Below, one piece after another: positions 1-10,190 of a DNA stretch of 21,354 nucleotides. Numbering within the stretch: the first letter of the stretch is position 1; the number at the start of each line of letters is the position of its first letter. The DNA is taken from positions 1 through 21,354 of the forward strand of contig JAAAUF010000725.1 in assembly GCA_015499985.1 (NCBI GenBank), written 5' to 3'. A program made the position numbers and the translations under genes. The notes beneath the pieces are model-generated. The model worked only from the letters and a program-made list of their open reading frames with translations, searched no databases and was not told the DNA's origin. Source of the stretch: Haplosporangium gracile (Eukaryota; Mortierellomycota; Mortierellomycetes; Mortierellales; Mortierellaceae).

Positions 1-228
1 CTTTCTTTCTTCTTTTCTTCACTCGATCTTTCTTTCTCATTTACATTCAATTCATTCATTCTCTTCTCTCGATCATTCACTCATTCACTTCTCTCACACT
101 TTCACTCTTACTCCTTCCTCTTCTCCATTCTCATTCCCTCACTCTCACTCTCCTACTCTCCTACTCGATCACCCTCCACCTCTCTCTCACTTTCTCTGTT
201 TCCTCGAACAACAGACATAATAATAATA
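1..228 (+). promoter_or_regulatory. CT-rich 5' leader/promoter-proximal region of the kinase gene
   Basis: This stretch is almost purely pyrimidine on the plus strand, with short ATTC and CTCT iterations, and runs up to the kinase start codon at 229, which follows a short AAT run. The same kind of pyrimidine-rich leader precedes the plus-strand MATH gene and, more briefly, MED16, so I read it as 5' UTR and core promoter. No TATA box is visible; the transcription start may lie before the window. Confidence 0.5.
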
Positions 229-3200
229 ATGCCCTCGGAACTCCCTCATATATCTTCCTTCGGACATCGACAGCCGACGGTCGCCTCTCCCTTTCGCCCC
301 GGCTCCATCTTCTACAACGATCCGACCGCATCCTCAATCGATAGCGACAATAATAATATCAACAATACACCTTCTTCCGACTCCCTCCTCTTCCCCTCCT
401 CTAAGGAGTCATCATCGTCTTCCTCAAAAACAAACGACAACAACACAGACTGCCCCCCTTCCCTCCTCAACAGCAACTCAACTCCCTCCGCCAACAAAAA
501 GCATCGTGCCTTCCTCTCTACAAACGACCCTGCCGCCGTCTCCCTCGCCTCACCGCCCCCTTCCCCCTCAAGAAACTCCATCTTTGACCAGCCCTGGTCG
601 AGTCTCTCTGGACCCAACATCTCCTCCCTCCGGGCCTCCACCACCCTGTCAAGTCATGGCACAACAGAAGCAGTATCGTCAATACCAACAACAGCAGCAA
701 CCACTCCTGCCCACTCTCCCTTGGCAGCACGACCGCTCAAACACCACTACACCGCAGCAGCAACAATAGCACCGTCAGCACCATCGACGTACAGTAGTAA
801 AATTCATCTCCACAACAAACATTCTCTAGCCTCCGATGCAAGCACGAATGCGACAGCAGCAGCAACGATAACAGGAGCAGTTACATTGTGTAAGTTCAGC
901 TCAGTTTCTTGGGTCGGTGTTTTCTTTTCTTTCCCCTTGCAGATACTTTTTTTTTGTTCTTTTCCTAGTGTCGGCTTTTGTGTGTGGCGACTGTGGTGTT
1001 TTCATTGTGGTATCGATTGGCTACCCATACGTCCGCATCTTTCGTCACTCGTTGTGTCTTGTACACACAACGACTAAGGATAGCAAACAAAGGTGACGAC
1101 AAAAGAGGTCGTCTGTTTGTTTATCCGACTGGAGGACACATCACTATGTTCTTCGATTTGATTTATTGAACACTCCAAAAGAAACTAGCGCCGTAGTCCT
1201 CTTCTAGTTCATGATTTGGCCTCTTCCTTTCCTCTCTCTCACTGCTTGTTCAGGATTATTCTCCCTCTTTGTTCTCTCCTTGTGGGTTTAATGGTGCATT
1301 CGCTGTCCAAAAGGGAGGAGTGCCTTTTGTCGTTTTTCCGCCTGTATTTTATTTTGTTCTTTTTTGCTGATGATTCTAACAAAACTCCCCCTCGTTGTTT
1401 TTCATCTCATAATCCTATAACTTTACAGCACCTGTGGACTCGAACGGGATCAAGTCCTCCAAAACGCTGAGCAGCAGCAGTTATGGAGAGCAGCAGCAGG
1501 AGTTGACACCAGCAGCAGTAACCCGTTCTACTCCAGTAACAGAATCAATCGACAACAGTACCAATCGGCGACATGAGACTGGAGCAGCAACAATAACAGA
1601 GACACCCCATACCGCACGGATACAACGAACAACCGCTGACGGAAGAACGAGTAATGAGTCAAGCCCAATTTGGACGCTTCGCTCTCCAGTCCACATGCCC
1701 TCGCCCTCAACATCTCCTTTCACACCCTCCCTCCAACTCCCTTCCTCGGCTTCCCTTTCTAACCGGCTCTTGAGCAGCGACTCGTTGTTGTACAGCAGTA
1801 ACAACAACAACTACTGCAACAACAAAAACAGCAGTGCAAGTGACTCCAAGACAATGTCTGCTGACAGGGAAGAATGCCGGTCTGCCTTTTCGCTCGACTT
1901 GGACCGGAGCAAGGTCAACCTACTTGGGCATGGACTCAATGCGGAGGTCTACAAGGCCTGGCTGCATCCCTCGTCTGCCTCTATGAAGGAGTATCTCTCC
2001 TCACGCAAGATCATGCGTAGTCTCACATGCAACGACATTTTTCAAGGAGACAAGACGACGACGATGACTAGCGTGGAACACCAGGAGGAGGAATCAGGTG
2101 CAGAGGCTGTCCTTTGCGCTGCCAAGTGTCTCTTCGCAGATGCAGATTCTCAGTCAGTCGGACTGGCAGAGGCCGAGATTCTGAGACGATTGCATGCAGA
2201 ACAGGCCGATCATCCGGGACGGAACTATTTAGTCGACTTTTATGGTCTCTACGACCAGACCACCCAACAAGGCTTGTCGACCGGAGATGTTGCCCATATT
2301 GACCGGATACCACGGAGTAAGGACCAGGAAGCAGAGTGGGTCCTTTTGTTAGAGAACTGTCAAAACGGTACTGTCTGGGACTGGATCCGTCGTCACCCCG
2401 AGCGAGTCGATTATCGTCAGTGGCTCACCTGGGCACTCCAGCTGTTGGAGGCTGTTGACTGTATTCATGAGGCAGGACTTGTCCACCATGATATAAAGCC
2501 TCATAACATCTTGGTAAGACATAAAAGAGAACGAACCCATATGTCAGCGCCTCGTGGAAAATCAAAACACACTGGTCATGAGAACAAAAGTTGAGTTACA
2601 TTAACATGCGGTGCTGTGCTCTCATTTTTTTTTCTTTAGTTGGATTCGTCGTTGGACGTCAAGTTGTCGGATTTCGGAGCGAGTAGGTTCTCGACCAAGG
2701 ACAAAGGAACCAAGGACTCGATGCACTTTGGACTGGAGGGCGGACTCGGACGAGGCACGCCCCCTTACTCTGCACCCGAGATGTTTGCTTCCGTCGCTGG
2801 TGGTGCTCACTATGGCCAAAGTATCGACATTTATTCTTTGGGCGTCTCCCTCTATGTCATTGGATTGACTGCTCAGGAGCCCTTCCACAAGCTGAAGAGT
2901 GTAATAGAGATGATGGTCTGGATCAAGAAGGGTGGATTCTGGCTGTGGGAGGACCAGCGATGGGTCCATGATCGTGGCCAGGTCCCCAAGGTGACATCCA
3001 GTAGCCGTGTCACTATCTCGTCAGCAGCTCAGATGCAGGCGGCCCAGGCTGCCAGCCATCCTCAAGGACGTCATTTGGACCGACAGAACAGCAGTTCAGC
3101 CCTGCGCTCTCCCTCCAGCTCGCTTGCATCCCCGCTCCATCTGCCCAGAATCAATACCCAGCTCTCTCGGGATAACGACATGCTCGCCCCTTCCTCGGCA

Positions 3201-3665
3201 TCGTCGATGAACTCTCCTAGCAGCCACTTATATCCAGTCAGCCCTTGGAGTCAACTCTCAGGTCACTTCTTGCCAGGTTATTCTCCCGACCGATCCCTCA
3301 AATCGTCTCAACCCTCAACCCCCGTCTCGCCCTCACCTTTACCATCACCCCTTGTCAGGTCTCATACCCCTCGCTCTCATTCTTCATCGGCCTCGTTGAG
3401 AAAGGAGGAACCACGTCGCAAGAGTGGCGAGGTGGTGATGCGCTTCCTCAACGGAGATGTAGTCCAGGAGAAAGTCATCGCTCTCCTCAAGGACATGTGC
3501 CAGTCTGACCCTGAGCAGCGTCCCGATACCAAGCAAGTCCTTGAACGCTTGCGCGAGATGAAGGTGCAGCTCGATGCTGATACAGAAGCCGCCGAGGCCG
3601 AGGCTGAGGCTGCAGCTGCGGAAGATGAAGAGTCTCAGGACATGGATGTTGACACATCACTGTAG
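229..3665 (+). CDS. Serine/threonine protein kinase, non-RD (HHD) type, 3 exons
   Basis: Predicted exons are 229-889, 1429-2513 and 2640-3665, giving 923 aa. Introns are 890-1428 (GTAAGT..ACAG) and 2514-2639 (GTAAGA..TTAG); both joins keep frame, and the second falls just after the catalytic loop. Residues 1 to about 375 are Ser/Pro/Thr/Gln/Asn-rich and probably disordered. The kinase domain follows: glycine loop LGHGLNAEVYKA (386-397), Lys453 in AAK, likely helix-C Glu470, catalytic loop HHDIKPHN with Asp575 and Asn580, DFG 593-595 and APE 627-629. The usual HRD arginine is His574, so this is a non-RD kinase. A Ser/Pro-rich insert of about 160 residues (roughly 685-845) splits the C-lobe before the conserved SDPEQRP segment. 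The C-terminus is Ala/Glu-rich and acidic. All residues needed for catalysis are present, so activity is expected. I cannot assign a named subfamily, substrate or location. Confidence 0.85.
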
Positions 3666-3963
3666 TTTAGCACTTTTCCTTGCTATCTCCAAACAATGGT
3701 TCTGCTGATTTTATTGTTTAATGAATGGGAAAGAAATGAATGCAAAGTGGGCTGTTATGGAAGGGCAAATCGGTGTGGACTCACGGAGCTATCAAGGAGA
3801 ACGGTCGGTGGATCCGATTTTGCCATCATATGCAACGCAAGGTTCAGGGTATGCTTCGGTGTCGATCCTTGGCTAGCAGGTTTTGCGAGATGGAAAAAAA
3901 GCGGTCAATTGTTTGCACTTATGCAAGGCAAAACACTATTACAACTGCGAACAACAGGAAGGA
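3666..3963. other. Convergent intergenic region between kinase and F-box gene
   Basis: Only 298 bp separate the two stop codons, so the 3' UTRs of the two convergent genes probably share or overlap this space. No coding frame here is convincing. A minus-strand AATAAA lies within it (separate entry). I see no canonical AATAAA for the plus-strand kinase gene. Confidence 0.6.
3710..3715 (-). terminator. Possible polyadenylation signal of the F-box/WD40 gene
   Basis: TTTATT on the plus strand reads AATAAA on the minus strand, about 250 nt after the F-box gene stop codon. If it is used, that transcript ends close to the 3' end of the convergent kinase gene. Confidence 0.35.
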
Positions 3964-6284
3964 TTAAATGTACCTGACGGGCAAGAGCTCCCAATCGAGC
4001 ATTCGTTGATAGATCTCGTCAACATTCATCCAAGGGAATGAAATACCAGAATCTGGATCTTGCGCTAACGATCCATTTAATATAGCCTTGACACGGACCA
4101 GGACCGCCAATGCAGAGGTACCCCAAGTCTGCCGTCGGTTTCCAATCGACACGTTGCTCCGCCCAGGCTTGGCCATCAAAACACAGGTAGGCGATGCAGA
4201 CGAGATAAGAGATGCCTGACCACAGAGTCGCGGTGATGAGGGGACTGCGGGGCGCCAGAGGTCGAATCCAAAATCAAATATCCTGACCATGCCTTCATCG
4301 TCTCCTGTCACAACCATACTGACATCTGAATCGATGGCGTTCACACTTGCTGCATGTAAGAGTGAGACGGACTCGGGGACCCGCTCTGAAACGTTTGAGA
4401 GTGATGCCTCGTTCCCGACCAGTGTATCGTGCGATGTTAAGTCTGCTCTGCAGAAGTCATGGCGTCCCCTGAATGTAACCATTGCAGTCTAAGTTGAGCC
4501 ATAAAAATGATATTTTAGTGTGAGAAAAAAATGCGGGGAGAGATGACATGGAGAACCTGCCCACTTGCGTACAAAGAAAAGGATATACCTTATCGGTAGA
4601 TCCGGTGATGATCATGTCATCCTGAATGTTGATACAGCGGACTCCATCCCGATGACCTCCATACTGCCTGAGCAGCATAGGCTTGGACTCCCAACTAAAC
4701 ATGCGAATCTTACTATCCTGAGATCCCGTCAACAAGACCCTCTCATTTGTGTCCACCTTCATACAGTCGATATTCTTAAGATGAGGGTCAGCAAAGAAGC
4801 CTACCTGGGAGGTAGTGGTTCGATCCCAAGCATAATAGTTGAGCCCAATCGCCGCTTCGACTTTGTTGGGACCCAGCGAGACGGCTGTGCAGAGATGTGG
4901 ATGTGGGCTTTGAAAGGTATGCAGACAGGAAAGTGTCTCGATCGAGATGATCATGACCAGACCCCCTACTGTCCCGATCGCCAGATCAAGGTTGCTGTCG
5001 AGATCCATGCTCATGACTTGCTCGCCCAGGTCTATCACTTTGACGCGCTTCAAATAGGGCGCCTCCTGTAGTTGTTTCCATATCACCACTGTACTGTCCT
5101 GCACTCATGGAAAAGAAATGAATTGGGGTTATTAATTTTGTGCGCGAGAAAAAAACCTTGTCAATGTAATACACTGAACGGATTGAACTCCCTGAGCTGA
5201 ACTGAACTGAAATATAAATGCTTGGTGTTCATATATCCTGACTTACCCAGGAGCCACTGACGAGAAGATCACCCTGGATGGACAGAGACGAGATACCCAT
5301 CATATGGCGTTTATAGGTCTTGAGACAGACCCCCGTCACTGCGCACCAGACCTTGAGAAACCCTAGCCGATCGCCAGTGACGACCCTATCTCGACCGGGC
5401 AGTGCCTTGACACAGATCACAGCAGCATCGTGTCCGCGCAGTTCCTTTGTTGCGGGCTTGCCGTTGATCCATTCTCGTCGCAGGATCAGCGAGGCTTCAA
5501 AGTAGTCTCGCCATGTCTCGACCTCACCTCGCTCGAGTCGTGCGCATAGTGGGTGTGTTGTTGCTCTTGCTGTTGTCGTTATCATTGTAATGGTCTTTAG
5601 CGACTGTTGCAATATAGACGGTAAATTGGGTCCTAGTGTTGTCGATGTAGCTTTCCTGTTGGATGGCGAGTTGGAAATGGAAGTTGAAGAAGGGTCAATA
5701 GGAAAGAGACGGTTGCGACTCTGAGTCAGGGCTCGATTCAGTCCTGGCCGTTTGGCGAGAGCATCGACCAAAGACCAACGCCTCGAGGAGGCAGTCGAAC
5801 TGATCGTAGTAGTAATGGAAGTAGAAGTGGAAGAGGGTTCTGAAGGAGGAAGAGGAGAGCGTGGGAGGAAGCCGTGCTTTGAGGCAAGGTTGTACCAGAG
5901 GATGCTGTCGTTGTGGAAGGTGAGGTGTCGCCAATAGCGGTCAACGAGCGAGAGGGCGACAAGACTGCGGTATGGGAGGTAGGCAAGGATGAGGAATGCG
6001 AGTTCTATGGGCAAGTCTGAAATGTTACTTGCATTGTTCTCTTTGTTGTATGTGTATGTGTTTGTGTTTGTGGGAATGGCATTGGTGCAGCTTTCGTAGT
6101 GATTGTTGTTGTTGTTGTTGTCGGGGGTGGTCGGATGGAGAGGAGAGAGGAGACGTTTCTTTGCAGGGTGCTGTGGTATCGAGGAAGAAGGAGAAGGCGA
6201 GGAGGCTAAGGAAGAGGAACAGGAAGAGGTGTTGGTGGCAGTGGGCATGGCAGTATCATCGCCATCACGGTGTGACTCTGACAT
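3964..6284 (-). CDS. F-box and WD40-repeat protein, probable SCF substrate receptor, 3 exons
   Basis: Predicted exons (minus strand) are 6284-5247, 5098-4589 and 4488-3964, giving 690 aa. Introns are 5246-5099 (GTAAGT..GCAG) and 4588-4489 (GTATAT..TTAG), both phase 0. Both joins rebuild WD40 motifs, SGSW|DSTVVIW and GSTDK|TAMV, which strongly supports them. Residues 1-85 are low-complexity. An F-box starts at DLPIEL (about 90-135). Seven WD40-like blades fill roughly 290-600, for example GHDAAVICV, GSQDSKIRMF and GDDEGMVRIF. In this family the F-box binds Skp1 in an SCF ubiquitin ligase while the propeller selects phosphorylated substrates; that role is inferred, and the target is unknown. 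The start at 6284 is preferred because an in-frame ATG at 6401 would add a hydrophobic leader translated from an AG repeat. The sequence just before 6284 contains a branch-point-like TACTAAC, so a 5' leader intron cannot be excluded. Confidence 0.85.
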
Positions 6285-6779
6285 GTTAGTATAATCGGGG
6301 CAGCCAGGCTGGTTGCCAGGGTATGAGGGTATGAAGGAGGTTGCGAGGAGTGACAGAGAGAGAGAGAGAGAGGAGAGAAAAAGAAGGTTAGGTGGTCGCA
6401 TGGCATGACACCTCGACACTCGCTCCCAAAAAAAAAAGCACTTGCAAGCGTAGAGCAGTCACCGTTCATATTGAATTGTACCTGAACACACTTGATTGGC
6501 GCAATTCGATGTGGATCGACTGCCAACACGACACCTAAGTTGCCAGGCGCCCTCGTCTTCGTTGTTTGTTGCATCCTGAAAAGAAAGAAACCTTGTCTCT
6601 TGGTTCATCACTTTTTGTCTCCACTCGTCTTTGTCCATCAAATCAAGACTCGCTCTCCCGCGACTCTCATCCGCAGCAGGCCATACAAGGAAAACAGGAA
6701 AAAAAGACATCAGGAGGAGCACAACAACAGCTTATTCATCTACACACAACACAACACAACACAATCAGAATAGAACGGA
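6285..6779. promoter_or_regulatory. Shared divergent promoter region of F-box/WD40 and signal peptide peptidase genes
   Basis: The start codons of two divergent genes are 495 bp apart, so both promoters and 5' UTRs must lie here unless leader introns exist. The side next to the F-box gene is CT-rich on the minus strand. The side next to the peptidase gene has an ACACA-rich leader (about 6742-6764). I see no TATA box or recognisable operator. Confidence 0.55.
6355..6372. repeat. (AG)9 microsatellite
   Basis: Nine uninterrupted AG units lie in the divergent promoter. On the minus strand they read CT and would encode alternating Leu/Ser if the upstream ATG at 6401 of the F-box gene were used. 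Confidence 0.95.
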
Positions 6780-8503
6780 ATGTCATCACTGCACCAGGTA
6801 TCGCCGACGCAGGTCGAGCAGGGTCTCTACATCGCATACGCATCACTAGCCATCCTCGCAGTCGTGCCCATCTACTTTGGAGCCTTCTCATCCCTCAACA
6901 AATGGAAGGTAACAAGCAACTTGGCACACTGAATTATGTTGTTATTTTTCAACGGGGCAAACAAGAGTCAACGCCTTCTTATCGCGCCAACTGGGTAGCC
7001 AATTTAGTTACTAACCGCACCAACACAACACGCTATGAACCAACTCCATCCACAATTGGATCCCTCGACTGACATAGGACCCAGAGGAGAAGAGCAGGAA
7101 GATCAAACGACAGATCGAAGACAAAGATGACGAGGACCAGGATGCGCCTTCAGAGTCATTATCAGCAGGCGACACATTCAAGTTCCCCATTCTCGGATCA
7201 CTGGCTCTGTTTGGACTTCACTATGCCCTCAGAGAGTTCGACACCGCCTATGTTAACTGCGCCTTGACAGCATACTTCGGCATCATGGGACTCTTTTCCA
7301 CTACCCAGGTCGGTGTTAATACTCTGACATCCATTCTTGGATTGTTGGGTATCAAGCTCGACTCATGGCACATCAACTTGGCTAGACCTTCAAAAGGTAG
7401 ATTATCATTCTGAAGTTCACCATCTCTACATTGTTTTCTCGATTACGCCTGTCGTAGAACAGTCTGCAGCAGTAAGCAGGAGACGAGTACCTACTTTACA
7501 TTGCTTGCTTTGCTTTATTTTGTTTGCCTTTGTTTCTTGTTTCTGCTTATGTATGATCCCTTGACCGATTTTTGCATTGTCATTCGTAATTATTGCTATA
7601 CATGCTGACCACAAAAGAACAATTTTTTTTCCCTGCCTTGCTTTCTTTTCTTCCCGACGCGGAGTAGAATTTTACACGGCAAAGTTCACATTGGTCCACT
7701 TGGTGATGTTGGCCGCTTCGGTCATGCTTGCAGGATATTATGCTGCCACCAAGAACTGGATCGCTTCCAACATCCTTGCCTTCTCGCTGGCCTTGAGCGC
7801 TGTCCAGGTTTTTTCGCTGGAGTCTTTCAAGGCCGGGATTGTTCTCTTAGGAGGTCTCTGCATTTCGGATGTGTACTGGACATATGGATCAGCAGAGATT
7901 TTGCACGCTGTAGTCAAGCAGGTCGACATCCCCATCAAGCTGGTCTTTCCTCGTCTCCTTCTAGGATTACCTCTGGGCAAGGCCTACAAGTTTGCTTCGC
8001 TTGGGTTGGGCGAAATCATTGCTCCAGGACTCTTTGTGGCTCTTTGCCTTCGTTATGATCAGCACCGGGCTGGTCAGAGAAACGTGACGCTCGGAAGTTC
8101 AACTGGATTCCGCAAGCCCTACTTCATTGCCTCTCTTGTGGCCTATGTTTTGGGATTGGGCGTGCACTTTTATGTCGGCCACACGCTCAAGACTACACAG
8201 CCTCTGATCGCCTACTTGTCCTTCGCGTGCATCCTCAGCGTCTTTTTGACGGCGACAGTCCGCGGAGAGTCGAAGCAGGTGTTTGGATATACCTCCGAGG
8301 CAGGATTGGCGATTGCCAAGTCCAAGAAGGCAGCTCTCGATAAGAAGAGACGGCTCCAGGCACAGAAGAAGCAAGCTGCTGCCAGACGCACCGCTCCTCC
8401 TCGAGCCATCCACCGTGTCTCCAAGGAGGAACTGTATGCGGCCAAGCCGTCACCAACCGTGTCTGTGTCTGGGGATTCGACGCCAGGCAGTCCAGCCATC
8501 TAG
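6780..8503 (+). CDS. SPP: Signal peptide peptidase family protein (H13/SPP-like) with altered active-site motifs, 3 exons
   Basis: Predicted exons are 6780-6908, 7078-7396 and 7668-8503, giving 427 aa. Introns are 6909-7077 (GTAACA..ATAG) and 7397-7667 (GTAGAT..GTAG). The protein is strongly hydrophobic, with about nine membrane segments in the family order: an opening like human H13 (AYASLAILAVVPIYFGA), then FPILGSLALFGL, NWIASNILAF, LLGGLCISDVYW, IPIKLVFP, LGLGEIIAPGLFVALCLRYD and a TQPLIAYL segment. SPP is an ER intramembrane aspartyl protease that cuts leftover signal peptides, using YD and GLGD aspartates plus a PAL motif. Here these read SD (Asp217 kept, Tyr to Ser), GLGE (Glu265 replaces the second catalytic Asp) and PLI. 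Family membership is clear; proteolytic activity is doubtful. The Lys/Arg-rich tail after about 360 is longer than in human SPP and lacks a terminal KKXX signal. Confidence 0.9.
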
Positions 8504-8599
8504 TTAGTCCTCTCCTTTCACAAAAAGCTACCGAGCTGTAATATTAGAGTAGGAATGGTCTAGGTTTCTCCACACAATAGATCGTAGTTATTTTTGCAT

Positions 8600-8620
8600 A
8601 CACACACACACACACACACA
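8600..8620. repeat. (CA)10 microsatellite
   Basis: Ten perfect CA units, followed after one G by a few more, lie about 100 bp past the peptidase stop and probably in or near its 3' UTR. Confidence 0.95.
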
Positions 8621-8793
8621 GACACACCCCCGGTGTTGAGAGTGGCCATTTGAAAATCATGCGAATATTTGAGCCGGGATGAGAAAAGAAGCGAGTGAGA
8701 CGTGTCAAGGTGTGTGTAGTGTACCGCTTGCATTTTATTGCGAGAGTGCGTGGGATCAACTTGACGCTCAATTCGTCGACTCGCTTAGTCCAG

Positions 8794-8800
8794 TATAAAA
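8794..8800 (+). promoter_or_regulatory. Orphan TATA-box-like motif
   Basis: TATAAAA followed by AAAGGG sits in the gene-poor region. A 43-codon frame at 8830-8961 begins 36 nt further on, but an earlier out-of-frame ATG at 8826 precedes it. The motif may be chance A/T composition. Confidence 0.2.
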
Positions 8801-9192
8801 AAAGGGCAAAACAACTCAATCAACCATGCATGCCTCAAATTTCAGCGAAGAGAGCAATTGAAGCCTTTTTTAAAGAGGGTAATAAAAAAAAGGCGGTGGT
8901 TACACAGTTCAAGTCCAATCGACCACATTACTTTGATCCCATTTCACGAGAAGAAACATGAAGACAAGAAGGGTGTGGGTGAAGAGGGAAAAGAGGGAGA
9001 GACCTTGCCACTTTGGGCACGACAAGCAAATAGGAAGAGTGTGAAAAACGAAATGCAGGAGGATGAGTGAAGGCATATCGAGCCGCAAATGCATTTGCTG
9101 CCTTTTGTTTGTGCTGCTATGTTTATTTTCGTGTGCTTACTCGTGGTCACATGTTCCGCACCTTGTGTTTGCACTCTGCAGCAGGAGTTTTT

Positions 9193-9231
9193 TTTTGCAG
9201 TTTTGCAGTTTTGCAGTTTTGCAGTTTTGCG
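9193..9231. repeat. Tandem octamer TTTTGCAG, about 4.9 copies
   Basis: Four perfect TTTTGCAG units and a seven-base partial fifth run without a gap. Each unit looks like a 3' splice acceptor (T-run then CAG). The array is preceded by an extra T-run and lies in no predicted gene. Confidence 0.95.
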
Positions 9232-9971
9232 TTGGATGATCACATCCCTGCTCATTCAACTCTACTTGTCCACTTTCCAGCTTTTTCTTACATTGGCTGA
9301 GCCCAAAAAAAAGAGGTCGTTTGATCCTCTGTGCTGTTCTCTCATCCGGCAGTTGTTTTATCGGGATGAATGATAGTAATGGTCGCGTGGGAGGATGGCG
9401 ATGAGTACGGTTGAAATTGGGTGTGAATGGGCGTGTTTACTATGATGATGATGATAATGACAATGAAGAAAGAGAGGAGTAGGGCAAGGTTGAAGGGAAG
9501 GATGAAGGAGTACACAAAACACAAGATAAGACAACATCGTGTAACTTTCGTTACATGTGCTGCTGTTCCCTTGCCCTCTCGCTCTCTTTCCCCCGGTTAT
9601 TGTTTTGTTATCCAGGTTCAACTAACTTTCCTTTTTTTTTTTTCCTCTTCCCTTTTTTGTTTCCTTCTCCACGCCCTTTTTTCTTTTTTTTTTCTGTGTT
9701 TGTTCATCCAGTTCAATTCCTGCGGCTTCGCTTTGCTTGTCAGCTCGCGCAGGAATTTCTCTCTCTTTCTAATTGAGAGCAGCAGCAGCAAAGCGAAGAA
9801 AGGGGCGATGGGAAGAACGAAGAAAGTTGAAAGAGAGTTTGTGTAGTCGGGAAACCCTTTCAAACAAAAAAAAATGCAGGCCATCATGTGGGCAGAACAA
9901 ATCTCAGAGACAAAGAGGAGACAGAGAGAACGACAACTTTGCATGCCCATTCCATCCAATGCTGCTTATTG

Positions 9972-9998
9972 TTATTGTACTCTCGCAGTTGTTGCTGT

Positions 9999-10039
<41 letters not shown>

Positions 10040-10127
10040 CAGCAGCATGGCCATTCATCACTTTTCTATGTACCATCTCCTTTTCTCTCCCCCTGCCTCT
10101 TTCCTTCTCACACAGATACTCCATCTC

Positions 10128-10190
<63 letters not shown>

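Larger units (their letters stand above)
8504..9971. other. Gene-poor region downstream of the peptidase gene
   Basis: I found no confident gene in these 1.47 kb. Open frames are short, low in complexity or set by homopolymers. The first few hundred bases must include the 3' UTR of the peptidase gene, but no clear AATAAA lies close to its stop. The region holds a CA repeat, a TTTTGCAG octamer array, an orphan TATA-like motif at 8794 and T-rich tracts around 9630-9690. Confidence 0.6.

Noticed and set aside
4810..4830. A GGTTCGATCCC sequence resembling a tRNA B box
   Set aside because: It lies inside a WD40 exon and no A box or cloverleaf arms surround it.
8826..8961. A 43-codon frame at 8830-8961 shortly after a TATA-like motif
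   Set aside because: An earlier out-of-frame ATG at 8826 would be met first, codon use differs from the confident genes, and no motif is recognisable. The homopolymer A run explains several of its lysines.
9540..10190. Overlapping plus-strand frames rich in Leu, Ser, Phe and Cys
   Set aside because: They are translations of the T-tracts, TTG and TC repeats in several frames, not independent coding evidence.
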